Shown in pieces: positions 15,507 through 24,714 of a stretch of DNA of 64,000 nt (positions within the stretch are counted from its first letter, which is position 1; the number at the start of each line of letters is the position of its first letter). The position numbers and the translations under genes are program-made. The stretch lies in contig NZ_CP107006.1 in the NCBI RefSeq assembly GCF_022867795.2, positions 4,774,001-4,838,000 of the forward strand, written 5' to 3'. This DNA is from Chitinophaga horti (GTDB lineage: Bacteria > Bacteroidota > Bacteroidia > Chitinophagales > Chitinophagaceae). The notes beneath the pieces are model-generated. The model made no database searches. It had not been told where the DNA came from and worked only from the letters and a program-made list of their open reading frames with translations.

Positions 15507-16068
15507 GCATCGCTTTTATTTCGATACGAATGAAAGCAGTGGCGTCCTTTTGTAATTCGTCGCTGTAATCGAGCAGGATAGCCGCTCCTCCAATCGCGGC
15601 ATATTGCTTTACCACGTTGTACACCTGTCGCGCACCCTGACTATCCAGTCCTTCCAAATCGACAATGATGCGGTTTGACCAGGAAAGAGAAGTGTACAAG
15701 GCCACCAACTTCCGTCCCGTAGGCGTCAGGGCACTCAACTTATCATTCGAGTAAATATCGCCTGTTTCGTATACCGTTTGGGCAATACTGTTCGCCACGC
15801 TGGCGTGTTTACGAATGTAATCCTTTACGGTTACCGGGTTAAACAGGCGGCCTACGAGCGATTGCTGCGGCGCGTCTACATACAGAAAGGGTGCATCCGT
15901 AGTAACGGCACTATCAGTGGCGGGCAGTATGGCCTTCAGGCATGCCTCGCGCGCTTCCTGCTGCTTCGCTCCACCTGGCACCCGTATAACGGCAATCTCG
16001 CCATCGGTGAGCGTAAATGCCGGGATGCACACATCACCGGACTGCTGTCCTTTTAAGCTAAATAACAT
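15496..16068 (-). CDS. Hypothetical protein with faint ABC-ATPase resemblance
   Basis: 190-residue cytosolic protein, no family recognised with confidence. The C-terminal third (GRKLVALYTSLSWSNRIIVD, then LEGLDSQGARQVY) resembles the region after an ABC signature through Walker B and the D-loop (LLILDEPTSGLDPQG). However, there is no Walker A and no catalytic Glu pair, and the first half does not look like a P-loop fold. It may be a degenerate, non-hydrolysing derivative of an ABC subunit, or chance similarity. It overlaps the MscS gene tail to tail by 11 bp. Confidence 0.6.
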   Translation of the reverse strand: MLFSLKGQQSGDVCIPAFTLTDGEIAVIRVPGGAKQQEAREACLKAILPATDSAVTTDAPFLYVDAPQQSLVGRLFNPVTVKDYIRKHASVANSIAQTVYETGDIYSNDKLSALTPTGRKLVALYTSLSWSNRIIVDLEGLDSQGARQVYNVVKQYAAIGGAAILLDYSDELQKDATAFIRIEIKAMLTA

Positions 16069-16227
16069 AGGGATCTGGTTAAAATCTATTTTATGGCTGC
16101 ATTACTAATTACAGTGAAGTTCGCAAAAAATAGTCCAACATCGAAGCGGAATTTGTTATAAAATCCACAACAATGCAAATATCCCTAACACGTTCGTAGT
16201 AAAGGTCTTGCCTACACGCTAATAGCG

Positions 16228-16932
16228 CTACAAGTTTAATGGGCTGCCCGGCTCCAGTTCGTAAGCAGCATTACCCGCCGTAAATATTTTCGCCGGTTGT
16301 GAGCCCTCCATGGTGATGTGACGGCCCTTCACCCTTATCCAGCTGCCTTCGCGGAGCCCGACCACGGGTATAGTTTGCTGCGTATGAAATTCTTTGATGC
16401 GGGTTTCGCGGGTTTCGCCCATATGGGCTACGCCTGGAATGGGATCGATGTAGTGGGGATTGAGGTTAAACGGCACAAGGCCCATGGTATCAAAACTAGG
16501 GGGATAAACGATTGGCATATCGTTGGTAGTTTGCATATTGATGCCGCCGATGTTACTGCCCGCGCTGGCGCCCATATAGGGTTTACCGTTTTCCACGGCG
16601 TTTTTCAGCACCTGCATCAGCCCCTGTTCATGCAATTGTTTTACGAGCAGAAATGTATTACCACCTCCTGTAAAAAAGCCTTTTGCCTGGTGTATGGCCG
16701 CGGCGGGGTCGCTGAACGTATGCAGACCTGTCACTTTAATGCCCAACTCCGCAAAAGCGCCTGCCGCCTTCGCAGTATAATCATCGTGCGAAATACCGCC
16801 GGGGCGGGCAAAGGGCACAAAGATAATTTCGTCGATGCCTTCGAATAATTCTTTGATAACAGGCGTAAGGTATTGCAGATAAGCTTCTCCGAACAAAGTG
16901 GAAGTGCTTGCCAGCACGATATTTTTATTCAT
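16228..16932 (-). CDS. pepE: Dipeptidase E / peptidase E (S51 family)
   Basis: Cytosolic serine peptidase cleaving Asp-Xaa dipeptides. 234 residues, normal length. Nucleophile elbow GASAGSN (121-127, Ser123 expected), upstream GGGNT (89-93), and a conserved NPHYID stretch around His160 that would supply the catalytic His. It begins 6 bp after the dusB stop on the same strand and is cotranscribed with it. The final residues ELEPG are unremarkable. Confidence 0.93.
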   Translation of the reverse strand: MNKNIVLASTSTLFGEAYLQYLTPVIKELFEGIDEIIFVPFARPGGISHDDYTAKAAGAFAELGIKVTGLHTFSDPAAAIHQAKGFFTGGGNTFLLVKQLHEQGLMQVLKNAVENGKPYMGASAGSNIGGINMQTTNDMPIVYPPSFDTMGLVPFNLNPHYIDPIPGVAHMGETRETRIKEFHTQQTIPVVGLREGSWIRVKGRHITMEGSQPAKIFTAGNAAYELEPGSPLNL

Positions 16933-16938
16933 ATCCGT

Positions 16939-17976
16939 TTACAGCGGGCATTTTTCGTGATAGTTGATCAATTCGATCGGCGAATGCTCGATTTCCACGC
17001 CGTCGTAAGTGGTAAGCACTTCGTCCAGCACAGCTTCTACTTCTTCCGGTGTTTTGAGTACCACCAGGCGGTTGCGGAATTCTTTAATGTTTGGCAAACC
17101 TTTCAGGTAGCTGGAGTAGTGGCGGCGCATTTCGTTGATGCCCACGATCGGACCTTTCCATTCTACAGATTTACGCAGATGCGTTTTGCAAACGTTTACG
17201 CGTTCCTGTACGCTTGGTCCGGACAACACCTCGCCCGTTTGCACGAAATGTTTGATTTCCCTGAAAATCCAGGGATAACCGATCGCTGCGCGGCCGATCA
17301 TAATGCCGTCTACGCCATAGCGGTTTTTATATTCCAGCGCCTTTTGCGGGCTGTCGATATCACCATTCCCGAAAATCGGGATCTTGATGCGGGGATTGTT
17401 CTTCACTTTTCCGATGAGGGTCCAGTCGGCCTCGCCTTTATACATCTGGGCGCGCGTACGGCCGTGGATGGAGAGGGCTTTGATGCCTACATCCTGCAGG
17501 CGCTCGGCTACCTCCTCAATGTTTTTGCTCTGGTCATCCCAGCCGAGGCGGGTTTTTACCGTTACGGGCAGGCGGGTCGCTTTTACGCAGGCCGCTGTGA
17601 GGCGAACCATCAGGTCAATATCTTTCAACACCCCGGCACCGGCACCGCGACAGGCCACCTTTTTTACGGGGCAGCCAAAGTTGATGTCCAGCAGGTCGGG
17701 ATTGGTCACATCCACGATACGGGAGGCCATGGCGAGGCTATCCTCGTCGCCACCGAATATCTGGATGCCGATTGGCCGTTCGTAGTCGAAAATGTCCAGC
17801 TTTTTCCGGCTTTTGATCGCATCGCGGATCAGGCCTTCGCTGGAAATAAATTCCGTATACATCAGGTCGGCCCCGTTTTCCTTGCACACAGCACGGAAAG
17901 GCGGGTCGCTCACATCTTCCATCGGCGCCAGCAGTAACGGAAAGTCCGGCAGCTCTATATTTTCAATCTTAACCAT
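16939..17976 (-). CDS. dusB: tRNA-dihydrouridine synthase, DusB type
   Basis: FMN-dependent reduction of uridine to dihydrouridine in tRNA D-loops. 345 residues: TIM barrel with LLAPMEDVSDPPFR (15-28), GIQIFGGDE, the catalytic motif INFGCPVKK with Cys102, GAGAGVLKD, the phosphate-binding GNGDI and IGRAAIG region, and a C-terminal helical domain (~245-345). Length and motifs fit the DusB branch. It leads a two-gene unit with pepE and has its own -7 box 30 bp upstream. Confidence 0.95.
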   Translation of the reverse strand: MVKIENIELPDFPLLLAPMEDVSDPPFRAVCKENGADLMYTEFISSEGLIRDAIKSRKKLDIFDYERPIGIQIFGGDEDSLAMASRIVDVTNPDLLDINFGCPVKKVACRGAGAGVLKDIDLMVRLTAACVKATRLPVTVKTRLGWDDQSKNIEEVAERLQDVGIKALSIHGRTRAQMYKGEADWTLIGKVKNNPRIKIPIFGNGDIDSPQKALEYKNRYGVDGIMIGRAAIGYPWIFREIKHFVQTGEVLSGPSVQERVNVCKTHLRKSVEWKGPIVGINEMRRHYSSYLKGLPNIKEFRNRLVVLKTPEEVEAVLDEVLTTYDGVEIEHSPIELINYHEKCPL

Positions 17977-18005
17977 TTTTTTGATAATATGATCCTTCAG
18001 GAGGG

Positions 18006-18013
18006 CAAAGATA
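18006..18013 (-). promoter_or_regulatory. -7 box of dusB-pepE
   Basis: Minus-strand TATCTTTG, 30 bp before the dusB ATG. No TTTG at the expected -33 distance. Confidence 0.5.
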
Positions 18014-18140
18014 CTCCAATTTCGGGAGATGGGCGTGAACGTCAGCGGACGTACAGGCAGACCAGGATTCGCCCGCTAATCCAAAAAATACTTGTCAGAC
18101 CGACATTTATTATTATTTTTCGAGAAACTAACACAACGTT

Positions 18141-19679
18141 ATGAAAAGAGCGATACTCCTGGCCGCCGCCATGGCGGGCATTGTACTTTCCTCCTATGCG
18201 CAGGCCCGACTGCTGGTAAACGCCCACGCTCCCAAAGAAACGATCAGCAGGCATATTTACGGTCACTTTTCCGAACACCTGGGCCGCTGTATTTACGACG
18301 GATTTTGGGTAAGTGACACCATGCAGGTCCCTAAGAAAGACCGTATCCGTATGGACGTGGTAGAGGCACTGAAAAAGATAAAAGTCCCCAACCTTCGCTG
18401 GCCCGGTGGCTGTTTTGCAGACGAATATCATTGGCGCGATGGCATTGGTCCGCGCGAAAACCGTCCAAAAATGATTAACTCCAGCTGGGGTAACGTAACC
18501 GAGGATAATAGCTTTGGCACCCACGAGTTCCTGGAGCTGTGCAGCCTGATCGATTGCGAGCCTTACATCAGCGCCAACGTAGGCAGCGGCACCGTGCAGG
18601 AAATGAACAACTGGGTGGAGTACCTCAACTTCGACGGACTGAGCCCGCTGACCGACCTGCGTAAAAAGAACGGCCGCGATAAACCCTGGGGTGTTGAGTT
18701 TTGGGGCGTAGGCAACGAAAGCTGGGGCTGTGGCGGTAACATGACACCGGAGTATTATGCAGGCGAATACCGCCGCTATGCTACGTTCTGTAAAAACTAC
18801 CCGGACGCTCGTCTTAAAAAGATCGTATCCGGCGCAAATAGCAACGATTATAACTGGACGGAAGTAATGATGAAAAACATCCCGCTGAACATGATGTGGG
18901 GGCTGTCACTGCACCATTACACCATTCCTAAAAACTGGGGCGACAAAGGTTCTGCTACACAGTTCAACGAGCGGGAGTACTTCCTGGCCATGAGAAGCTG
19001 CATGGAAATGGAAACGCTCATCCAGCGCCACTCTATCATCATGGATAAATATGACCCGAATAAAAGAGTAGGTCTGGTGGTTGATGAATGGGGCATCTGG
19101 ACGAACGTGGAACCTGGCACCAACCCTGCTTTCCTTTACCAGCAAAACAGCATGCGCGATGCGATCATTGCCGGCACGACGCTCAACATCTTTAACAACC
19201 ACGCCGATCGCGTAAAGATGGCCGAACTGGCGCAAACCGTGAACGTACTGCAGGCTGTCATCCTCACCAAAGGCCGCCAGATGTTGCTGACGCCCACGTA
19301 TCACATATTCGATCTGTACAAAGTACACCAGGACGCTAAACTGTTGCCTGTGCAGCTGGCTGGCCCCGAATACAACTCTGAGAACGACAAACTGCAAGCG
19401 GTGAACGTATCTGCTTCGCAGGATGCTTCCGGCGCAATTCATATCTCGTTCGTGAATATCGACCCGAACAAGGACATTACGATTCGCACCGCGCTGAACG
19501 GCAGCAGCTGGAAAAATGTAACCGGCCAGATCATCACTTCGCCTAAATTTACAGATATCAACACCTTTGAGCAGCCAGGCAAAATAGTACCTGCAGCTTT
19601 CAAGGGTGCTAAAAAAGAGGGAGAAGAATTAGTGGTGACGCTGCCTAAATTATCGGTAGTCGTATTGGAATTAAAATAA
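18141..19679 (+). CDS. Secreted alpha-L-arabinofuranosidase, GH51
   Basis: Releases L-arabinofuranose from plant arabinans and arabinoxylans; exported by an N-terminal signal peptide (cleavage after about Ala22, SSYAQA). The 512 residues hold a (beta/alpha)8 barrel followed by a C-terminal beta-sandwich (~345-510). Family motifs: [13 protein letters not shown] (86-98), acid/base Glu193 in GNESWG, nucleophile Glu316 in VVDEWGIW. The gene stands alone with a terminator and no SusCD pair beside it, so it is not part of a visible polysaccharide utilisation locus. Confidence 0.95.
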   Translation: MKRAILLAAAMAGIVLSSYAQARLLVNAHAPKETISRHIYGHFSEHLGRCIYDGFWVSDTMQVPKKDRIRMDVVEALKKIKVPNLRWPGGCFADEYHWRDGIGPRENRPKMINSSWGNVTEDNSFGTHEFLELCSLIDCEPYISANVGSGTVQEMNNWVEYLNFDGLSPLTDLRKKNGRDKPWGVEFWGVGNESWGCGGNMTPEYYAGEYRRYATFCKNYPDARLKKIVSGANSNDYNWTEVMMKNIPLNMMWGLSLHHYTIPKNWGDKGSATQFNEREYFLAMRSCMEMETLIQRHSIIMDKYDPNKRVGLVVDEWGIWTNVEPGTNPAFLYQQNSMRDAIIAGTTLNIFNNHADRVKMAELAQTVNVLQAVILTKGRQMLLTPTYHIFDLYKVHQDAKLLPVQLAGPEYNSENDKLQAVNVSASQDASGAIHISFVNIDPNKDITIRTALNGSSWKNVTGQIITSPKFTDINTFEQPGKIVPAAFKGAKKEGEELVVTLPKLSVVVLELK

Positions 19680-19697
19680 CGCATCTACCCAAAAAAC

Positions 19698-19727
19698 AAA
19701 AGCCCGCTCCTTCCGGAACGGGCTTTT
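19698..19727. terminator. Bidirectional terminator
   Basis: AAAAGCCCG and CGGGCTTTT arms with a 12-nt interior, lying between the convergent arabinofuranosidase and DUF-type membrane protein genes. Confidence 0.8.
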
Positions 19728-19749
19728 ACTATTTTATACCTTACTTAAC

Positions 19750-20151
19750 TCAGGCCTCTGGTGCCGATTTAAAGAAAAGCGGCTTGAGGGTAAACCAGCC
19801 CAGCGCAGGAAAGAAGTGCATTGGAACGGTAAGACCGAGGAATAACTCGGGCATTTCAATTTCCAGCGGCAACCTGTGCGAGATGGGCCCCAGCAGCGAC
19901 GCGAAGCTGAGAATGGTAAAAAGCAAATTAAACACTGGTTCTGTCCGTTGTTTCAACAGTTTGTGCAGCAGCCAGTAACCAATAGCCGCCAGCAATGTTC
20001 CGCCGATACAGGTGATGAAAATGCCGCTGGTCGTCACTACCGACGGAAATTCGCCTGCTGTATTTTCTGCATATACTTTAGCATAAGCCAGCGAGGCCAC
20101 GCCTGCCAGTACACCGGAAATAATTGCCAGCAACAAAAGTTTCTTAAACAT
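19750..20151 (-). CDS. Small four-helix membrane protein, unknown
   Basis: 133 residues with about four membrane helices (5-25, 40-62, 72-95, 103-124) joined by short loops. No family name can be assigned with confidence. It follows two YceI genes on the same strand with a 19-bp gap and is probably the third gene of that unit. A membrane partner for small periplasmic lipid-binding proteins would make sense, but that is inference from position only. Confidence 0.7.
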   Translation of the reverse strand: MFKKLLLLAIISGVLAGVASLAYAKVYAENTAGEFPSVVTTSGIFITCIGGTLLAAIGYWLLHKLLKQRTEPVFNLLFTILSFASLLGPISHRLPLEIEMPELFLGLTVPMHFFPALGWFTLKPLFFKSAPEA

Positions 20152-20170
20152 GCGCTATTTTTTAAAGTGA

Positions 20171-20704
20171 CTATTTAGTAACAGGAACAGTAACTTCCAG
20201 CTTGATTTCGTTTGACACATCGCCACCGGCTTCGCCGATCCTGAAGTCGTTACGGTTTACGGTAAATGTGCCGGTAAATACGCCGCCATTGCCCGCTTTC
20301 TTAAAAGTAAAGGGAAGGTTTACCGCTTTTTTAACACCGTGCATCTCGAGTGTGCCCTGTGCCTGGTAACCGGCGCCTGCCTTTACAATTTTAGAAGATG
20401 TGAACGTGATGTTCGGGTATTTGCCCGCATCGAACCAGTCGGTGCCTTTGGCGTGTTTGTTCATCAGCGCATTGCCTGTATTAATAGACGCAACGGGGAT
20501 GGTAACATTGAATTTAGATGCATTGAGGTTACTCTCGTCAAAGCTGATCGTACCCTTAAGCTCTTTGAATATACCTGCCGCTTCCCCTGCCGAAAACTTA
20601 ATGGAATAACCTCCGGCAATCTTCCAATCTATGCCCGCTACGGGTTTGAACGCGCTGGCCGCTACTGCGATCACGAGCGCTAATGCATAAAATAACCTCT
20701 TCAT
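20171..20704 (-). CDS. YceI family protein (second of a tandem pair)
   Basis: Periplasmic lipocalin-like protein; family members bind isoprenoid-type lipids. 177 residues with a signal peptide (cleaved near Ala18-Phe19) and the YceI beta-barrel over about 22-177. Motifs include FKELKGTISFDESNLNASKF, NKHAKGTDWFDAGKYPNITF and a final SNEIKLEVTVPV. It lies 20 bp downstream of a second YceI gene and is clearly a diverged duplicate of it. Confidence 0.92.
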   Translation of the reverse strand: MKRLFYALALVIAVAASAFKPVAGIDWKIAGGYSIKFSAGEAAGIFKELKGTISFDESNLNASKFNVTIPVASINTGNALMNKHAKGTDWFDAGKYPNITFTSSKIVKAGAGYQAQGTLEMHGVKKAVNLPFTFKKAGNGGVFTGTFTVNRNDFRIGEAGGDVSNEIKLEVTVPVTK

Positions 20705-20724
20705 AAAATTCTTTGTTTTAAAAA

Positions 20725-21294
20725 TTAGCCTTTGATAAACTCGGTGTCGGCTTCGATTTTAACTACATCGCTCAGCATCGCTTCTGGCATACCTGGCGCA
20801 ACACCAAAGTCAGAACGTTTGAAAGAACCGGTCACTTTAAAACCCGCGATTTCTTTTTTGTTCATTGGATGCGTAGTAGTACCCACCAGTTCTGCTTTCA
20901 GGGTAACAGGTTTAGTTACACCGTGGAAAGTGAGTTCGCCGGCTACGTCGTAAGTTTTAGCACCTGTTTTTTTGAAGGTAGTGCTTTTGAAAGCAATTGC
21001 GTTAAATTTAGCGGCGTCCAGCATATCTTCTTTCTGCAGGTGCTGGTCACGCTGGCTGTTATCTGTATTGATGTTTGCTACTTCCGCTTTGATTTCGATG
21101 GTAGCATCGGTGAAATCAGCTTTAGAGGAAGTGATAACGGCATCAGTTTGTTTAAAGCTGCCATGAAACTCGTTAACGCCCATGTGTACGAGGCTAAAAC
21201 CTACGCGTGAGTGCGCGGCATCCAGTTTCCAGGTTTGTGCAAAGGCAGATACGGAAAAAACTAAGCTCGCTGCGATAAATGTAATCTTCTTCAT
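20725..21294 (-). CDS. YceI family protein (first of a tandem pair)
   Basis: Periplasmic lipocalin-like protein, 189 residues, with a signal peptide ending AFAQ (~20). Hallmarks: WKLDAAHSRVGFSLVHMG, FHGSFKQTDAVI, the QRDQHLQKEDMLDAAKF segment and a closing DVVKIEADTEF. It heads a probable three-gene unit (two YceI genes plus a membrane protein) and is transcribed away from an HxlR regulator. A perfect palindrome between them lies 44 bp before this gene, so the regulator probably controls both directions. Confidence 0.94.
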   Translation of the reverse strand: MKKITFIAASLVFSVSAFAQTWKLDAAHSRVGFSLVHMGVNEFHGSFKQTDAVITSSKADFTDATIEIKAEVANINTDNSQRDQHLQKEDMLDAAKFNAIAFKSTTFKKTGAKTYDVAGELTFHGVTKPVTLKAELVGTTTHPMNKKEIAGFKVTGSFKRSDFGVAPGMPEAMLSDVVKIEADTEFIKG

Positions 21295-21337
21295 CTTCGT
21301 TTTTTAAAATTTAGGTAGTGTGAATAATTGTAAATTT

Positions 21338-21354
21338 AGTTACCTTTAGTAACT
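21338..21354. promoter_or_regulatory. Palindromic operator candidate for HxlR regulator
   Basis: AGTTAC-CTTTA-GTAACT, a perfect 6+6 palindrome with a 5-bp centre, between the divergent yceI and hxlR-type genes. Near-consensus -7 boxes (TACCTTTA on +, TAAATTTA) overlap it. Confidence 0.55.
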
Positions 21355-21412
21355 CAAAGCTATTTAATAACTCGATTACCACCAAGAAGGAACTGAACTA
21401 AACCTTGGTATC

Positions 21413-21844
21413 ATGATAGTAACTAATACTGAAAATCAAGAACTTACGATCGAAAATAAAATTGATAAAGTTTTCGACATGGAACATTGCGAAGGTATCC
21501 TTTGTCCGATTAAAGACATCCTGGCACACCTTGGCGACAAATGGTCGATCTTTACCATCCTTGCGCTCGGTCAAAATAAAGTGGCCCGTTTTAACGAGCT
21601 CAAAAAGCAAGTGAATGGAATTTCCCAACGCATGCTCACTGTTACACTGCGGTCGCTGGAAGAAAACGGCCTTGTTTCGCGCCAGATTTACCCGGAAATA
21701 CCTCCGCGGGTAGAATATGCCCTCACTTCACTCGGTCATAGCCTTTTAGGCCAGATGCTGCAGCTGGCGGAATGGGCTACCTCGCATCGCGATGAAATTG
21801 AGGAAGCCCGTCAAAACTTCAAAGAGAAGAAACTGGTTTTCTAA
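21413..21844 (+). CDS. HxlR-family transcriptional regulator
   Basis: Winged-helix DNA-binding regulator, 143 residues. The HxlR domain covers about 25-120: CPIKDILAHLGDKWSIFTIL with the family Cys, then the recognition helix region NGISQRMLTVTLRSLEENGL and wing YPEIPPRVEYALT. A ~25-residue polar N-terminal extension precedes it; an internal ATG at 21479 is a possible alternative start. It is divergent from the YceI unit with a shared palindrome, which fits control of that unit, perhaps in response to redox-active or electrophilic compounds as for other HxlR members. Confidence 0.92.
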   Translation: MIVTNTENQELTIENKIDKVFDMEHCEGILCPIKDILAHLGDKWSIFTILALGQNKVARFNELKKQVNGISQRMLTVTLRSLEENGLVSRQIYPEIPPRVEYALTSLGHSLLGQMLQLAEWATSHRDEIEEARQNFKEKKLVF

Positions 21845-21998
21845 ATAGCTATGGCTTCAGTTCCTCTAACTTTTCCGGACTGTTTACGAGTTAAGCATGT
21901 TCCTGGTTGCTTACTTCATCCCAAATATAATATGTTTCTTACTCATGGAAAGGGGCTTGCGAACTTTTGGCAACTCTATCCATGATTTAAACAAACAA

Positions 21999-22029
21999 AA
22001 GCGGCCCGCCTTCTGCAAAGCGGACCGCC
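21999..22029 (-). terminator. Terminator of the M13 peptidase gene
   Basis: GCGG-rich 9-bp stem (22001-22009 with 22019-22027, one G-T pair), followed by TTTTGTTTG in transcript sense, about 22 bp past the stop. Confidence 0.6.
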
Positions 22030-22050
22030 AATATCAAGTTGCTAATTTTT

Positions 22051-24084
22051 TTACCAGATCACGATACGTTGCCCCTCAGGCAACACCATCTTATCACCAG
22101 GCTTACAACCCCATGCGTCGGAAAACTCCTTCAGATGCGGCATCGGGCCGTTAATACGTTCCCTGGCCGGTGAGTGAGGATCTGTTTGTATCTGGTTGCG
22201 CAGCGCTGCTTCCGTAATGTTAGCATGCCATACCTGCGCCCAACCCAGGAAGAAGCGTTGCTTCCAGTTGTAGCCGTCGATCAGCTTCGGCTCCGGCTTA
22301 CCTTCCAGTGACTTTTTCAAGGCGTAATAAGCCAGTGTAAGACCGCCCAGGTCAGCGATGTTTTCACCGATCGTAAGCGCGCCATTCACCTTGAAACCAG
22401 GCAACACTTCAATGTCGTTAAAGTAGTTGATATACTTTCCGGAAAGGGCATCGAAGTTTTTACGGTCTTCTTCTGTCCACCAGTTTTGCAAATTACCTTC
22501 CGCATCGAACTGCGATCCCTGATCATCAAAGCCGTGGCTGAATTCGTGGCCGATTACCGCGATAATGCCACCATAGTTGATCGCATCATCCGCATCCGGG
22601 TTAAAGAAAGGCGGCTGCAGGATGCCGGCAGGGAACACGATCTCGTTGTTCAGCGGATTGTAATAAGCGTTCACGGTTTGCGGCGTCATCATCCACTCTT
22701 TCTTATCTACTGCTTTGCCGATCTTCGCTACGTTCTCCTCATGTTTGTAAAGTGCAGCAGCAATCACATTCTCCACCAGTTTACCTGGTTCGATATTGAT
22801 GCTTGAGTAATCTTTCCACTGATCAGGATAACCGATCTTGTAGGTGAAAGCGGCCAGTTTCTTGTGGGCCATCTTCTTTGTTTCAGGACTCATCCAGGTT
22901 AACTGGTCTACACGCTCACCGTACACGGTACGTACGTTCTCGATCATCTCAGATACTTTCTGTTTGGATGATTCGGGGAAGTATTGTTTGGCGAACAGTT
23001 TGCCCAGTGGCATACCCATGGTGCCGTCGGTTGAGCGGATGGCACGGTCGATGCGGGAACGCTGTGCTTTAGTACCGCGCATCACGGTCGCGAAGAAGCG
23101 GAAGTTCTCATCGTCCAGTGGTTTAGACAGGAAGCCGGCGAAACGGGTCAGCAGCTGCCAGCGGGAATATGTTTTCAGCGTTTCGAGGCTGGTTTCTTTC
23201 AGCAGTTTGTTCAGCCCCTGCAGGTATTCCCTGTTCTGAATGATCACAGAATCAGACTTGATACCCTGCACGGTAGCAAAGGTGCTCCAGTCAAAGTCGG
23301 GCATCAGTTGCTTCAGTTCACCGAAAGCGGCTTTGTTATAGGTTTTCACCGGGTCGCGCAATTCTACGTTCGTGAGTTGCAGTTTGGCGACTTTATTTTC
23401 GAAATCGAGAATAGTTTTACCCGGATTGGCATCTTTGAAACCGGCCAGGGCAAACATTTTATCAACATGCAGTACAAATTCGGCACGCACTTTTTCGGTG
23501 CTTTCGTCGGTTCGGTCGTAGTAGCTTCTTTCACCGAGACTCAGCCCGTCCTGCCCTTCATACAGTGCATTGATCTTGCTGTTCTTCAGGTCTGCTTCCA
23601 CGCCAAATCCCGCCACGGTAGATACGCCGTACTTCTGCATTTCGCCGGTAACGATCGCCCATTCGCTCAGGCTTTGTACACCGTCGATCATGCGCAGCTG
23701 GCGCTCCAAAGGGGTGATGCCGCGTTTTGCGATGGTAACGGTATCCAGGAAGGATTTGTAGAAATCGGCGATCTGCTGTTCTTCGCTGCCTTTTTTGAAG
23801 CCGGATTTGCCCACTATGCCGAGAATGATACCTTTCAACCGCACTTCTTTATTCTCTTTATCGAGGATGTTGAAGGCGCCCCAGCGGCTGTCGGTGCCGG
23901 GGATAGGATTGTTCTTTTTCCAGTTGTTGTTGGCAAATGCGTCGAAATCGGAGCAGGGCGACGCCGTTTTATCGATCGACGACATGTCGAACGCAGGCAC
24001 TTTAGCGGCCTTTTGTGCATGACTGGCTATTGGGGACAAGCCGGCGGCCAGCACTGTTGTAACAGTTAGAATTTTCTTATACAT
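22051..24084 (-). CDS. M13 family zinc metallopeptidase (neprilysin/PepO-like)
   Basis: Secreted zinc endopeptidase degrading peptides. 677 residues with a signal peptide (cleaved after about SHA, residue 23). N-terminal M13 domain (~35-430) and C-terminal catalytic domain holding the zinc motif HEFSH within VIGHEFSHGFDDQG (about residue 510). The third ligand is the Glu of GENIADLGG (~570), and a late NEIVFPAGILQPPFF substrate-binding stretch is also present. The C-terminus CKPGDKMVLPEGQRIVIW follows the family pattern. Full length and single copy; stands alone with a terminator. Confidence 0.95.
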   Translation of the reverse strand: MYKKILTVTTVLAAGLSPIASHAQKAAKVPAFDMSSIDKTASPCSDFDAFANNNWKKNNPIPGTDSRWGAFNILDKENKEVRLKGIILGIVGKSGFKKGSEEQQIADFYKSFLDTVTIAKRGITPLERQLRMIDGVQSLSEWAIVTGEMQKYGVSTVAGFGVEADLKNSKINALYEGQDGLSLGERSYYDRTDESTEKVRAEFVLHVDKMFALAGFKDANPGKTILDFENKVAKLQLTNVELRDPVKTYNKAAFGELKQLMPDFDWSTFATVQGIKSDSVIIQNREYLQGLNKLLKETSLETLKTYSRWQLLTRFAGFLSKPLDDENFRFFATVMRGTKAQRSRIDRAIRSTDGTMGMPLGKLFAKQYFPESSKQKVSEMIENVRTVYGERVDQLTWMSPETKKMAHKKLAAFTYKIGYPDQWKDYSSINIEPGKLVENVIAAALYKHEENVAKIGKAVDKKEWMMTPQTVNAYYNPLNNEIVFPAGILQPPFFNPDADDAINYGGIIAVIGHEFSHGFDDQGSQFDAEGNLQNWWTEEDRKNFDALSGKYINYFNDIEVLPGFKVNGALTIGENIADLGGLTLAYYALKKSLEGKPEPKLIDGYNWKQRFFLGWAQVWHANITEAALRNQIQTDPHSPARERINGPMPHLKEFSDAWGCKPGDKMVLPEGQRIVIW

Positions 24085-24163
24085 TCAATTCAGGTTTATT
24101 ACCGCTAAAGTTATGGAAAATCCGGTTCTGGCAGGCAGTGCCGTGATCGGCATGAAAATTTCG

Positions 24164-24171
24164 TACGTTTG
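24164..24171 (+). promoter_or_regulatory. -7 box of the 24202 gene and rarA
   Basis: TACGTTTG matches TAnnTTTG, 30 bp before the ATG at 24202. Confidence 0.5.
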
Positions 24172-24201
24172 CAGGACTTATTTATGTGAAAACAGCGCTG
24201 C

Positions 24202-24699
24202 ATGATGAATTTAAAGCTTGGCTTCTTCCGTTTTCTGACGATCAGTAATATTGTTGTGCTTGCATTGGAAATGTTTGGCATCTTATTGCAAGGCTGGGCC
24301 ATGCCCGCCCTTTTGATAATCGCTTTCCTGCTGCTCTTGCCGGCATTTATCCATAACACGCGGTGTTTACGGCTGCAGCGTTATTTTTTGAAACCCGGTA
24401 CGCCCGTAGATCCGCGCCTGCCGATGCTGGTTAACCTGAGCTCGATCGGCGCATTTATTTATGGCATACTGCTGGTATCTTTCCTGATGGTGTATTTCCG
24501 CAACCCGGACATTATTCAGCAGGCGCGTGAAATGCAGCATATGGACAAGGTGCCGGATAATACACTGCAGAAAGTGCAGCTGGGTCTCACGATCTTTCAT
24601 GCCACCACGATCCTGCTGAACTGCATTATTTCAGTACAATTCTCCCGCCGCCTGCGCGATGAATTACCTGAAGAAAAAGATAACCGCGATTCACTTTAA
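24202..24699 (+). CDS. Four-helix membrane protein, unknown
   Basis: 165 residues with about four membrane segments (10-30, 33-53, 78-100, 130-150) and a charged C-terminal tail (RRLRDELPEEKDNRDSL). I do not recognise the family. It begins with two adjacent ATGs and is followed 15 bp later by rarA, so the two are probably one transcript, although no functional link is evident. Confidence 0.7.
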   Translation: MMNLKLGFFRFLTISNIVVLALEMFGILLQGWAMPALLIIAFLLLLPAFIHNTRCLRLQRYFLKPGTPVDPRLPMLVNLSSIGAFIYGILLVSFLMVYFRNPDIIQQAREMQHMDKVPDNTLQKVQLGLTIFHATTILLNCIISVQFSRRLRDELPEEKDNRDSL

Positions 24700-24714
24700 C
24701 CATTTTGTAAGAAG

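Noticed and set aside
16873-17937. 354-codon open frame opposite dusB and the start of pepE
   Set aside because: The minus-strand genes have all the family motifs; the plus-strand frame is His/Phe-rich shadow sequence with no motifs.
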